From Stakelama flava (GTDB lineage Bacteria > Pseudomonadota > Alphaproteobacteria > Sphingomonadales > Sphingomonadaceae): a stretch of DNA of 32,291 bases. The stretch is taken from NCBI RefSeq assembly GCF_019351405.1, contig NZ_JAHWZX010000023.1, forward strand, positions 1 to 32,291, given 5' to 3'. The notes beneath the pieces were generated by a model. The model did not search any database, had not been told where the DNA came from, and worked only from the letters and a program-made list of their open reading frames with translations. Shown in pieces: positions 15,253 to 23,360 of this stretch (its first letter is position 1; each line of letters begins with the position of its first letter). Both the position numbers and the translations under genes were made by a program.

Positions 15253-16176
15253 TCACGCCGCCGCGCTGCGTTCGAGGGCGGCGATATGTTCTTCGCAGAT
15301 AATCTGAACCACCCGGCCGAGCGCTTCGACGCGCTCGCCAAGCCATGCGAGCTCTTCCTCGCTGATGCGATAGTGCTTCGAGTAGCGCGCCTTCACATAG
15401 GCTTCCTTGAGCTTTTCGAACCGCGAGCGATCGGCCTTCACCTCGCGCGGCCAGACTTCGATCAGCCGCGGATCAATCCGCTCGGCCTGGGTGCGCAGGA
15501 AGCCGAGGTTGTGAACGTGTGGCGTATAGAAGCTGCAGACCAGCAAGACGCAGTGATAGAAGCTCTCCGTCGCTTGATGGAATTCAAACGCTGCGTGCTT
15601 CGGCAACCCCTGCTCGATCGCATAGCGCGCCAATTTGATGCGCCCTTCGGCAGCTGGAAGCCACTCGTCGAAATATTCGCGCGCCATCGCCAGCGCCTGT
15701 GCAGGCGTCTTGGGCTTGGGCTCGGGCAGTTCGCTCTCGTCGCTTTGGTAGAGCGCGATCCCGTCGCGCGCGATATCGATGAAGAAATAGCGCCCTTCGG
15801 ACAGCCCGGCATTCACCTCCTGCAACGTGTGGACGATGAAGTTGACCGGGGTCTTGAGCGTCTTCGTAATTGCAAGCTCGCGATTCAGCCTGTCCTCGGC
15901 CGATGCCCAGAATTCGATGCGGTCGGTGAGCTTCTCGTGGTTGACGATGACGAGCAGATCGAAGTCGGATTGGTAGCCCTTGGCGGTGTGCGGTTCATCA
16001 ACCCAGCCACCGCGCGCATAGCTGCCGTACAGGATGACCTTGAGAATACGCGCCTGCTTCTTCCAGTCCGAAGTCGCGATCGCGGTCGCGTCACCAAATT
16101 CCTCGAACAGGATACGCACGACGTGATCGAGCTCGCGCTGCTTGGCGGGCGGCAGATGATCAAAGGCGGTACGCAT
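15253..16176 (-). CDS. nucleotidyltransferase-HEPN fusion protein
   Basis: The 307-aa protein has an N-terminal nucleotidyltransferase domain with GSYARGG (51-57) and Asp71/Asp73 (SDFDLLV), the metal-binding pair. A C-terminal helical HEPN-like domain follows (about 155-290), with EFHQATESFYHCVLLVCSFY and KARYSKHY. In HEPN/MNT pairs HEPN is often a ribonuclease toxin, and the transferase neutralises it by adding nucleotides. A single-chain fusion could be self-regulated. The canonical R-x4-6-H motif is not clear, so RNase activity is uncertain. AGGAT lies 8 nt before the ATG. It is in the presumed leading region, on the same strand as ardC. Confidence 0.75.
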   Translation of the reverse strand: MRTAFDHLPPAKQRELDHVVRILFEEFGDATAIATSDWKKQARILKVILYGSYARGGWVDEPHTAKGYQSDFDLLVIVNHEKLTDRIEFWASAEDRLNRELAITKTLKTPVNFIVHTLQEVNAGLSEGRYFFIDIARDGIALYQSDESELPEPKPKTPAQALAMAREYFDEWLPAAEGRIKLARYAIEQGLPKHAAFEFHQATESFYHCVLLVCSFYTPHVHNLGFLRTQAERIDPRLIEVWPREVKADRSRFEKLKEAYVKARYSKHYRISEEELAWLGERVEALGRVVQIICEEHIAALERSAAA

Positions 16177-16244
16177 GGGGCCATCCTAGCGGTGCGCGGG
16201 GAGTTTCGACAAGCGCGCCCGACATTTGCCGGGGCGCGCGTTCG

Positions 16245-16448
16245 TCATTCCTCCATCGCCGCGCGATCGAGCGCGACCAGTACGCGCGCGAGGGCCTGGG
16301 CCACCTCCTCGATGCTGCAGCCGTGGCGCTCGGCTGCGTGGCCATAGTCGAGATTGTCGAACCGCACTGCCTCGAAGATTGCGCGGTCGCGCTCCGGGAA
16401 CCGGCGATAGGCGATCGCCATGCGGGCAAGCGTTGCTGCATCGGTCAT
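16245..16448 (-). CDS. small sigma-factor region-4-like HTH protein
   Basis: The 67-aa product looks like an isolated sigma region 4 helix-turn-helix: MAIAYRRFPERDRAIFEAVR, then DYGHAAERHGCSIEEVAQAL and ARVLVALDRA. Such a domain binds promoter -35 DNA or other sites. Its ATG overlaps the stop of ardC (ATGA at 16448-16445), so the two are very likely co-translated. It may regulate early genes of the element. A lone region 4 cannot act as a complete sigma factor. Confidence 0.6.
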   Translation of the reverse strand: MTDAATLARMAIAYRRFPERDRAIFEAVRFDNLDYGHAAERHGCSIEEVAQALARVLVALDRAAMEE

Positions 16449-17335
16449 GACACGCCCTCCCCTGCAAAGCCCAGCAACATATCGGCTGCCTTGCTGGCAG
16501 CGCTCGCTGCCCGGAAGATCGCCTTGTCGTCCTCGCGCAGCACGGCAAGCCAGCTACCGATATAATCGGCATGCCGAACGGTCGGTTCGATCGACAGCGA
16601 TGCACAGGCAAAGGCGCTCGCCATCTCGGCGACCAGTTCCTCGCGGGCATAAGGTGCGCTGCCAAACTTACCCGTCTGGTCGCGGTCCAACCGGGTGCGA
16701 TGTCCGGTCCAATGGCCAAGCTCGTGAAGCGCGGTGCGATACCAGTTGATCGGCTCGCCAAACGCCGCCTGCGGCGGTACCGCGACATAGTCGCCGCCCG
16801 GCGCGTAATAGGCTTCGTCGCCCCCAATGCGAAAGTCTGCACCGCTCGCATCGATCAGCGTGCGGACCTGCGGCAATATCGCTTCGGGTTCGGGCTGGTC
16901 GGTCGTCTCGGCAAAGCGTTCGGGTAATCCGTCGCACTGGTCGACATTGAACACGGTAAAGCGCTTGAGAAACGCAATCTGCCGCGCCTCGCGATCCTCG
17001 TCGCGTGCACGCTCGGCCTCGCGCTTCGGCGTGAACCGATCGGCATAACAAACAATGGTCCCCTTCTCGCCCTTGCGGACATTGCCACCTGCGGCTTGCG
17101 CCTGGCGGTAGGTCAGCCAGCGGTGCGAGGCATAGCGCCCTTCGATAACGGCGGCCCAGAGGATCAACACATTGATCCCCGAATAGCGCCGTCCGGTTCC
17201 GGCATTATGCGGCATGGCGCACCCGCAGGCGCTGGCATTCCAAGGTCGTACCCAGGGCACGACACCCTGTTCGAGCTCGGCGATGATATGATTGGTCACC
17301 TCGGCATACAGGCTCGGGCGGTTATCGGTCTTCAT
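16445..17335 (-). CDS. ardC: ArdC-like antirestriction protein
   Basis: The 296-aa protein has an N-terminal ssDNA-binding ArdC domain (about 1-130; SLYAEVTNHIIAELEQGVVP, YSGINVLILW, GGNVRKGEKGTIVCYADRF). A C-terminal zinc-metallopeptidase-like domain follows, with HELGH at 204-208 and EELVAE about 25 residues later. ArdC protects incoming plasmid DNA from host restriction. GGAG lies about 10 nt upstream of the ATG at 17335. The sigma-like gene overlaps its end. The gene is about 3.5 kb into the presumed leading region, with the transferred strand as template, and has the hairpin array directly upstream. Confidence 0.88.
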   Translation of the reverse strand: MKTDNRPSLYAEVTNHIIAELEQGVVPWVRPWNASACGCAMPHNAGTGRRYSGINVLILWAAVIEGRYASHRWLTYRQAQAAGGNVRKGEKGTIVCYADRFTPKREAERARDEDREARQIAFLKRFTVFNVDQCDGLPERFAETTDQPEPEAILPQVRTLIDASGADFRIGGDEAYYAPGGDYVAVPPQAAFGEPINWYRTALHELGHWTGHRTRLDRDQTGKFGSAPYAREELVAEMASAFACASLSIEPTVRHADYIGSWLAVLREDDKAIFRAASAASKAADMLLGFAGEGVS

Positions 17336-17410
17336 GATCCGTCACTCCTTCAAAACCACCGCAACCGGCCCCGGAAAGGCGGGGGTGGGCGGCAGGAGCG
17401 AACCGACGAT

Positions 17411-17688
17411 CCCGCCCGCACGGGCGGGCAGCACCCGAAGGGCCGAAACGAAGAGAAGGACCCCGGCACAGCCGGGATTGCGGCACGCCGCGGCGGAGAT
17501 CACAGGGCAGCGACGCCCACCCCCGCCTCACCGGTGCCGGAGGCACCCAGCGCCGCCCGCGCCAGCGGGCGTCCGCATGCCGGCGCGACCAACGCCGGCC
17601 ACAGCGTCAGGGATCGCAACCCGACCGGGCCGAGACGAAGACTCGGCGCCGCGCGAAGCGGCGTAGAGCCCGGCCGCGCGAAGCGCGG
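17411..17688. repeat. array of nine GC-rich hairpins upstream of ardC
   Basis: Nine perfect inverted repeats with short loops follow one another in 278 bp. Arms are 17411-17418/17421-17428, 17462-17467/17471-17476, 17480-17484/17487-17491, 17533-17538/17542-17547, 17554-17560/17565-17571, 17579-17585/17593-17599, 17629-17634/17642-17647, 17647-17652/17658-17663 and 17674-17679/17683-17688. Stems are 5-8 bp and loops 2-7 nt. Stem sequences differ, so structure, not sequence, is repeated. Open frames run through it, but none resembles a protein family. An AT palindrome (TTTTTGCAAAAA, near 17710) follows. It may be a structured RNA, an ssDNA promoter or a priming region. Confidence 0.7.
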
Positions 17689-17797
17689 GACGCCCTGGGA
17701 CTTCGATGTTTTTTGCAAAAACTACGCGCTGGAACGCTGGCGCCACATAGTGCCGCAAGACGCCCCCGGCCGCCTTGCGAAGGGCCCATCGGCGCTC

Positions 17798-17837
17798 AAT
17801 CCTGTTCGCACCGCTTCACGACCTCGCGAACAGGATT
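17798..17837. promoter_or_regulatory. 12-bp inverted repeat before alpA
   Basis: AATCCTGTTCGC (17798-17809) and GCGAACAGGATT (17826-17837) form a perfect inverted repeat with a 16-nt spacer. It ends 5 nt before the alpA start and overlaps its AGGA ribosome-binding site. It is a strong candidate operator, perhaps for AlpA itself. Confidence 0.55.
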
Positions 17838-17842
17838 ATGCC

Positions 17843-18055
17843 ATGTCAGACCAGCCCGACCGCATTCTTCGGCTCAACACCGTGCTCGACTGTACAGGCC
17901 TCAGCCGGTCGACGCTTTACCGGAAGATGAACAGCGGCACCTTCCCCAGGAGCATACAGATCAGCACTCGCTGCACCGGCTGGCGCCAGTCCGCGATCGA
18001 AGCATGGCTGCGCAATCCGATGTTCTATGATGCGAGAGAAGGGCAATCAGGATGA
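17843..18055 (+). CDS. AlpA-family excisionase/regulator
   Basis: The 70-aa protein is an AlpA-like winged-helix DNA-binding protein: RILRLNTVLDCTGLSRSTLY, then RKMNSGTFPRSIQIS and WRQSAIEAWL. AlpA homologues activate or assist excision of integrative elements. Here it could act on the integrase at 30353-31570 or on transfer genes. The ATG at 17843 is chosen because the domain begins right after it; the frame is open far upstream only through the GC-rich hairpin region. Confidence 0.85.
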   Translation: MSDQPDRILRLNTVLDCTGLSRSTLYRKMNSGTFPRSIQISTRCTGWRQSAIEAWLRNPMFYDAREGQSG

Positions 18056-18222
18056 CCGCTTTGCGCCCTATTTTCGGCCGTTAAACGGTTCCGACGGCCT
18101 TCCCGAAAGCAGACATTAAGTTAGTCGGCAATGATGATATACTGGTACGGTGGCCTGCGACCTGACGGTCGAGGCGCAGTTGTCAAACACGATCCGGCTG
18201 ACACGGTGGCGGGCGATCGTTA

Positions 18223-19038
18223 CTAAAATTGCGCCAGCAGATGCTTGGCGAGTGTGATTAGGTCGTGCCCTAGCTCGTGGAGTAGCACGCTCGCCGCCGC
18301 CAGCTTCATCCCGTTCTTGACGGCCTCGTCTACCGCAAGGTCAGCTTTCTTCGCTAACCAATGCCCAATCTTTGTGCCCCACCCATCAAACCGCCGCGAA
18401 AGCGTGACCAGTTGCAGGGGGTCAGGGTCGTCCTGAGCGAGAACATCGTGCACCTCGACGATCGCCGTCTTGATCTCAGTAGGATTGACCTCTTCGTAAG
18501 GTGGGAGCCCGACCTCCTCGGGCGGCACGTTGTGGCCGATCGTACCGGGCCGTCCTGGCAGTTCGGCGACCGCCGCCTCCAGCTTGTCCAACCGGTCGAG
18601 GACCTGCTGGGTTAGCTGCCGAACTGTCGCATCCTGCCCCTCCGCGTCCTGCTCGGGATCGGGATGCTCGTAATAGTCGCCATAAGAGGTCGGCGCCCAT
18701 TCGGTCGTGCCGTCGCGCTCGATCCGCTCGACTGCCGCGTCGATTAGCGCCTGATCGAAATCGTGCGAGAATTGACCGTGAAGGACGTCACTCGCTTCAA
18801 AAGGGCCGCCCCAGGGATAGATGTAGGTCTGACTTTCGCTGTCGCGCGGCGTCTCGTTCTGCGGATCCTCGAACTGCTCGAAGAACCACTTTTCCATTGT
18901 CTCAATCGCCGCCTCGCGCTGCTCGGCCTCCTGCTTTTCCTTGTCGCGGCGCGCGTCCTCGAGCGATTCCCAATAATGTCGCTCTTCCTCAGCGTCATCG
19001 CGACGTCGGCGCTCTTCATCATTTTCCTCGGCAGCCAT
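18223..19038 (-). CDS. acidic hypothetical protein downstream of Gabija genes
   Basis: I do not recognise this 271-aa protein. It begins with a highly charged coiled-coil stretch (EERRRRDDAEEERHYWESLE). A segment MEKWFFEQFEDPQNETPRD with YIYPWGGPFEASDVLHGQF follows. Then come a short coiled coil (about 135-160) and RPGTIGHNVPPEE. The helical C-terminus ends in LLHELGHDLITLAKHLLAQF. Similar YxYxWGGPxxA and GHNxPPE patterns occur in uncharacterised alphaproteobacterial proteins, from general memory. It lies 65 nt after gajB on the same strand, so it may be co-transcribed with the Gabija pair. Its role is unknown. Confidence 0.6.
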   Translation of the reverse strand: MAAEENDEERRRRDDAEEERHYWESLEDARRDKEKQEAEQREAAIETMEKWFFEQFEDPQNETPRDSESQTYIYPWGGPFEASDVLHGQFSHDFDQALIDAAVERIERDGTTEWAPTSYGDYYEHPDPEQDAEGQDATVRQLTQQVLDRLDKLEAAVAELPGRPGTIGHNVPPEEVGLPPYEEVNPTEIKTAIVEVHDVLAQDDPDPLQLVTLSRRFDGWGTKIGHWLAKKADLAVDEAVKNGMKLAAASVLLHELGHDLITLAKHLLAQF

Positions 19039-19103
19039 AATCCGACTTTAGGCTATCGGCCGTGTCCTCGCAAAGACGACTTTGGACCGCGACGGCGTGC
19101 CGT

Positions 19104-20519
19104 CTAAGACGGCGTCAGACGCTGCGTGCGAGAGCAAATCACCAGCCGCTTCGCCCCTCGTGTCATCGCCACGTAAAGGTGTCGGCGATCCATTTCGGCG
19201 GGATCGAGAATGACGGCGACATCCGCCTCAAGGCCTTTCAACAACAAGGTGCTGCCGACCGTGCGCTTGGCGAGCGGGCGACCGATCAGACGCGAGCGCT
19301 CACGCTCCTGAACCGCCGCTTCCGCAGGGACGAGGTTCGCGTCATCTCCACAACTCTTCAGCATCCTTAGCGCACCGCGCAGGATCGCCGGGCGGTGCGT
19401 CCTTACACCGCCTTCCTGGCTGATTTCACTTAGCAGCGCGGCAATGCCATGATAGCTCGGCGCGCCTGCCAGCCTGACCGCCGACGCTTCGACCGGCGAC
19501 GCCGGCCGCCGTTCACGCCCGGCGCGAAGCGTCGCCACGCGGTTCAGAAGATTGGCGCCGCCAGTATTGGTCATGACTGAGCCAGCGAAGTTCACGACGT
19601 GGACGAGGAGATCGGGCGCGTCGAGGTTCAGGCCCTCGCCGAAGGTCACCAGGTCGCGCATATCGACATTCTCGACGGTGACGGCACCGTGGATCTGGCT
19701 GGCAAATTGCCGTTGGCCTGCTGGGTTCTTGGAATCTGCAATGATGAGGACCTGCTCATCTCGCGAGGCCTGCGCTGCGCCTGCGCGCAGTCGGCGCTGA
19801 TGATCCTCGGTCCCGTCGAGATGCACCCATGAAATGTTGGGCGGGGCGGCGGCGAGGTCGACGCCTTGACCCGCCACCAAGCTCTGGCGAACCCCGAGCA
19901 AATACCGTCCGAAAGCCTCCTCGCCAGCATTGATCCATCGCCAGGGGACCGTCAACTCGGCCGCCACCGGAAAATGAGTGCAGACCTGCTGCTGCCAATC
20001 AGCAAGTGCATTGCCCTGCAATCCGAAAATCGCCTGCATCGGGTCACCGAGGACACAGGTCCGCAGACTTAGCGCCGCATAATAAACGATCGCGTGCTGT
20101 ATCTCGGAACAGTCCTGATACTCATCAACGATCAAGCGATCGTAGGTGGCAGCCAGCACGTCGTTAACATGCCCGTCGCGCAAGAGGATTGCGGCTGCCT
20201 TGCGGATTGCCGGATAGTGCGACTTCGGATGTGTGACCGACAGGATCGTCGGGTCATACCCGCCACGCTTCGGAAACAGCGTGAGCAGGCGCATGCACCA
20301 ACCGTCGATCGTTGAGAGCCGATATTTGGCCGGCGCGACACCCGCTCTATTCAGCCGAGCGCGAAGCGCGGCGACGCCGGCGTTGGTATGCGTCAGCACC
20401 AAAATCGGCTTCAGACCCTGATGGCGGCCGAGCGCCAGCGCAATCAAGTGCGTTTTTCCGCATCCGGCCGGCGCCGTCACCGTCCCCTTGTCGATCGAGA
20501 GGAGGTCGACGTCAGCCAC
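19104..20519 (-). CDS. gajB: Gabija-like GajB, UvrD-type helicase
   Basis: The 471-aa protein has superfamily 1 helicase motifs: Walker A APAGCGKT (about 15-22), Walker B VDEYQD (131-136), motif III LGDPMQAIFG, and motif VI LYVAMTRGAKRLVI near the end. In Gabija defence GajB is proposed to sense DNA ends and activate the GajA nuclease. I chose the GTG at 20519, which overlaps the gajA stop (GTGGCTGA), as expected for coupled translation. The frame extends to 20591 without similarity. Length is close to that of known GajB. Classification as Gabija rests on the OLD-nuclease plus UvrD-helicase pairing. Confidence 0.8.
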   Translation of the reverse strand: MADVDLLSIDKGTVTAPAGCGKTHLIALALGRHQGLKPILVLTHTNAGVAALRARLNRAGVAPAKYRLSTIDGWCMRLLTLFPKRGGYDPTILSVTHPKSHYPAIRKAAAILLRDGHVNDVLAATYDRLIVDEYQDCSEIQHAIVYYAALSLRTCVLGDPMQAIFGLQGNALADWQQQVCTHFPVAAELTVPWRWINAGEEAFGRYLLGVRQSLVAGQGVDLAAAPPNISWVHLDGTEDHQRRLRAGAAQASRDEQVLIIADSKNPAGQRQFASQIHGAVTVENVDMRDLVTFGEGLNLDAPDLLVHVVNFAGSVMTNTGGANLLNRVATLRAGRERRPASPVEASAVRLAGAPSYHGIAALLSEISQEGGVRTHRPAILRGALRMLKSCGDDANLVPAEAAVQERERSRLIGRPLAKRTVGSTLLLKGLEADVAVILDPAEMDRRHLYVAMTRGAKRLVICSRTQRLTPS

Positions 20520-22218
20520 CGCTGCACCACTGGTAGATATTCCCAACGACTGCTTGGAATGCGGGGGTCGCGTTGGCCATGTCAGGGGCAATGATATCCC
20601 GGGCCGCTTCTTCCATCCACGTCACCGTCTTGAACCACGCATTCTTCTTCCATTTCGAAGCCACGGCGAGGATTTGCCGCGTCGCTGGGCTGACCGGCCC
20701 CTGACAGGTGGCGAGCGTGACGAGGCTCTGTGATGCTGCGGAGATGTGCTCGGCGATCAGGTCCTCACCATGGATTTCGATCGCCCGCTCCAAGAGAAGA
20801 TGGACCGCTGCGTCGCTCACCCCGTGGAAGATCGCATGCTCAAGGGCTTGCCCCGGCGCCCATTTGAACACGGTGCCGTTGTTGAATTGGAAGGCCTCCT
20901 CTTCGGAAGCGTCGGGCTGGACGTCGTCGTCGCGAAGCGACGCGGTGCGGTAGCCCAGCCTGGCGATGACGTTTGCCCGCCCATAGATCTTGCTGACGCC
21001 CCCGGCATCGACCAACGCGACACCGAGCGCATTTAGCGAGACGGTCCCCTGACTGGAATAAAAGAGGTCGAGCCCCCGCATCAGCCCAGTTTCGCTTGCG
21101 CCTTCGCACACGAGCACCGAACGCGATAGGAACGCCTCGGGATGGGCTCTAATCGTTCCTTGAATGGGATCAGTCGTGCCGACAAGGTCCATCCCGTGCG
21201 ACCCCTTGTTCTTGCGTACGATCCAGAGTTGGTCGCCGCGCAGTTCACGTAGCGCGACCGGGGAATGGGTTGTGACGAATGCTTGGATCGGCGACGGCGC
21301 CTCCTTGGCCCCGATCGACCCGAGCAGGCGAATGATGCGGTGCGGCTCCAGACCATGTTCGAGTTCGTCGACAAGCAGGACGCTCGATTCCTTTGCCGCC
21401 TTGCGCTGGAGGCCGGCGACCAGCAGGCGCGTCGATCCGACGCCGAGCGCGCGGAGCGGCACGCCATCATCGCCGTGGAGCGCGACGGTGCCGCCGCTGA
21501 ACGACACCGAATGGGCGTCGAGCATCGCCTTCAAGGTGTCTCCCGCCGGAATACCGAGCTCGCGCGCCGTGTCGGCTACGATCTTCAGTGTTTCGCCGAG
21601 CTGTGCATCGGCGAGGTTGCCAAATGCCTTGCGCGCATCGCGCGCGGCACTCGCAAGGGCGGCGGATGTGTCGGCCTTTTCTTCGGTCAATCGGTTCAGC
21701 ACCGAGCCACGGCGCCAGGCGAGGTTGCTCTCCGCAAGCGCGCCGATGCGCGTCGGCGCGAGGCGGGTGCGGTCGCCCCAGGTGAGGTTGCGCGATAGCC
21801 CTTGCGCTTGCGCGCGATCCGAAACGAGCGTCCATACCGGGTCGAGATCGCTGTCGACCGTCAGTTGGACGGTGAGCACCGTCTCCTTGCCAGCCTCAGG
21901 TTCGTCATCGATCGCCTGCGTCGCAGGATCAAATCCTCGAACATAGGCGCCATAGGTCTCCATGCTCTTGAGGGCATCGGAGAGGTCGCCAATCGTGATA
22001 CGAATAACGATCGGGGTCGCGACGTTCAGACCGTGAAAGTCGGCATCAGTGAATTGCACCGTCCGGCGCGCGCCAAGACAAAAATCGATTGCGTCCAATA
22101 TCGAGGACTTTCCGGCGTCGCCCGGACCAATCAGGCAATTGATTCCCACCGCCGGAAACCAGTTCAGTTGCTCGATGCATCGGAAATTGCTGATGCCAAT
22201 GTGGCGAATCCGCGCCAT
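20512..22218 (-). CDS. gajA: Gabija-like GajA, OLD-family ATPase-TOPRIM nuclease
   Basis: The 568-aa protein has an ABC/SMC-type ATPase: Walker A GPGDAGKSS (31-39), Walker B VLLVDELEHGLEP (280-292) and a THSP H-loop (317-320). A TOPRIM nuclease domain follows, with Glu372 (VLVCEGASE) and Asp404 (LVDAGG). OLD-family enzymes of this size paired with a UvrD helicase are the Gabija anti-phage system. There GajA is a nucleotide-sensitive DNA-nicking endonuclease. AAGGAGGG precedes the ATG at 22218. It is the first gene of the leftward defence operon. Confidence 0.82.
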   Translation of the reverse strand: MARIRHIGISNFRCIEQLNWFPAVGINCLIGPGDAGKSSILDAIDFCLGARRTVQFTDADFHGLNVATPIVIRITIGDLSDALKSMETYGAYVRGFDPATQAIDDEPEAGKETVLTVQLTVDSDLDPVWTLVSDRAQAQGLSRNLTWGDRTRLAPTRIGALAESNLAWRRGSVLNRLTEEKADTSAALASAARDARKAFGNLADAQLGETLKIVADTARELGIPAGDTLKAMLDAHSVSFSGGTVALHGDDGVPLRALGVGSTRLLVAGLQRKAAKESSVLLVDELEHGLEPHRIIRLLGSIGAKEAPSPIQAFVTTHSPVALRELRGDQLWIVRKNKGSHGMDLVGTTDPIQGTIRAHPEAFLSRSVLVCEGASETGLMRGLDLFYSSQGTVSLNALGVALVDAGGVSKIYGRANVIARLGYRTASLRDDDVQPDASEEEAFQFNNGTVFKWAPGQALEHAIFHGVSDAAVHLLLERAIEIHGEDLIAEHISAASQSLVTLATCQGPVSPATRQILAVASKWKKNAWFKTVTWMEEAARDIIAPDMANATPAFQAVVGNIYQWCSGG

Positions 22219-22346
22219 TTGCCCTCCTTCTTACCGACCGGGACTATCATCCAGGTCGTATCCTGCATAGCATTGCGCGCGGCACTATTGTCCAGCGAAT
22301 GCGGCGCTTGTAAATCAGGGATCGACAGGTGGGGAGGAGACGAACT

Positions 22347-23249
22347 ATGCTAAAAGAGCACAGCATTCCCGAAAAGCTCTTCAAATATCGTCGGTTCGAC
22401 TTGACCACGCTCAAGATGATCACGGATCATGGACTCTATTTCGCCAATCCGCGCAGCTTCAATGATCCACTAGACTGTGAGTTGGCGATAGAACCGGATA
22501 TCTCACCCAAGAAGATGTCCGACTTACTCAAGGCTCTGTATGGGCCGGATCGCGAGGATCATTGGCATCACGATATCGCGTCGTCGGTCCACTATGCGAG
22601 CGAGTATGGCGACATCAAGGTGCCCGGCGATGCCCGCGATTATCTGATGCGGATGCTCGCGGATTCGGTCGGCAGCGAGGTCAAGAAGGAATTCGACACG
22701 CGTGGCGTCCTGGCCTTCTCCGCCTCGTGGAAATCCGTGCTGATGTGGTCCCATTATGCCGATGAGCATCGCGGCATCTGCATCGAGTTCGACACTAGCG
22801 AACTGCCGCATGACCAGCTCGCCAAGGTACGGTACGATGGCGATCGCTCGGTCAAAGCGAGCGACATTTACGCCTGGAAACTCGGCGGCGACGAAGCTGC
22901 CGCCCGACGCGCCTTCGACACGCACTTTTACTCGAAAGCCCCCGACTGGCACTATGAGCAAGAGTGGCGCGATATCGGTGACAAGCCTGGCGATTGCGGC
23001 GATTATCGTATTACCGGCATCTATTTCGGCTATCGCTGTCCCTATGCGGTGAAGGTCGCGATCGTGAAGATGCTGGGGTCGGAGTCGAAGGCGGCACTGT
23101 ACGATCTGTACCTCAGTCGCGACTCTTTCGATTTGCGCCAGACGGAGGTCGACGCGGGCGAAATCGATGCGCTAGGCATGCGCGAACCTTCCGGCATCGA
23201 GACAGCCAAGCTGATCGCCCAGTTCGATGACCTCGACGCGGCCCAGTAA
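22347..23249 (+). CDS. DUF2971 protein (first of convergent pair)
   Basis: The product is 300 aa from the ATG at 22347, which has GGGGAGGAG a few nt upstream. It has the DUF2971 pattern: KLFKYRRFDLTTLKMI, FANPRSFNDPLDCEL, then FSASWKSVLMWSHYADEHRG and ICIEFD, and YEQEWRDI farther on. The biochemical function of DUF2971 is unknown. Members are frequent near phage-defence genes. It is divergent from gajA and converges on another DUF2971-like gene. Confidence 0.8.
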   Translation: MLKEHSIPEKLFKYRRFDLTTLKMITDHGLYFANPRSFNDPLDCELAIEPDISPKKMSDLLKALYGPDREDHWHHDIASSVHYASEYGDIKVPGDARDYLMRMLADSVGSEVKKEFDTRGVLAFSASWKSVLMWSHYADEHRGICIEFDTSELPHDQLAKVRYDGDRSVKASDIYAWKLGGDEAAARRAFDTHFYSKAPDWHYEQEWRDIGDKPGDCGDYRITGIYFGYRCPYAVKVAIVKMLGSESKAALYDLYLSRDSFDLRQTEVDAGEIDALGMREPSGIETAKLIAQFDDLDAAQ

Positions 23250-23360
23250 CCATCGTTGGCGAGTATCTTCCCATAGGGCAGCTTTTGGCGAGCTAATCCG
23301 AAGCCGGGAACGACGGCTATGTCGGCGGCGGCCGCCATTGGTACAGTCATATTCTTGCGT

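Noticed and set aside
15127..16347. 406-aa plus-strand ORF opposite the NT-HEPN gene
   Set aside because: Antisense shadow; the minus-strand protein has the GS...DxD catalytic motifs.
17411..17688. Possible CRISPR array
   Set aside because: Stem sequences differ from one another, there are no constant repeats or regular spacers, and no cas genes are present.
17096..17842. Long plus-strand N-terminal extension of alpA through the hairpin array
   Set aside because: The first part is antisense to ardC and the rest runs through the structured GC-rich repeats. AlpA homologues begin near the ATG at 17843.
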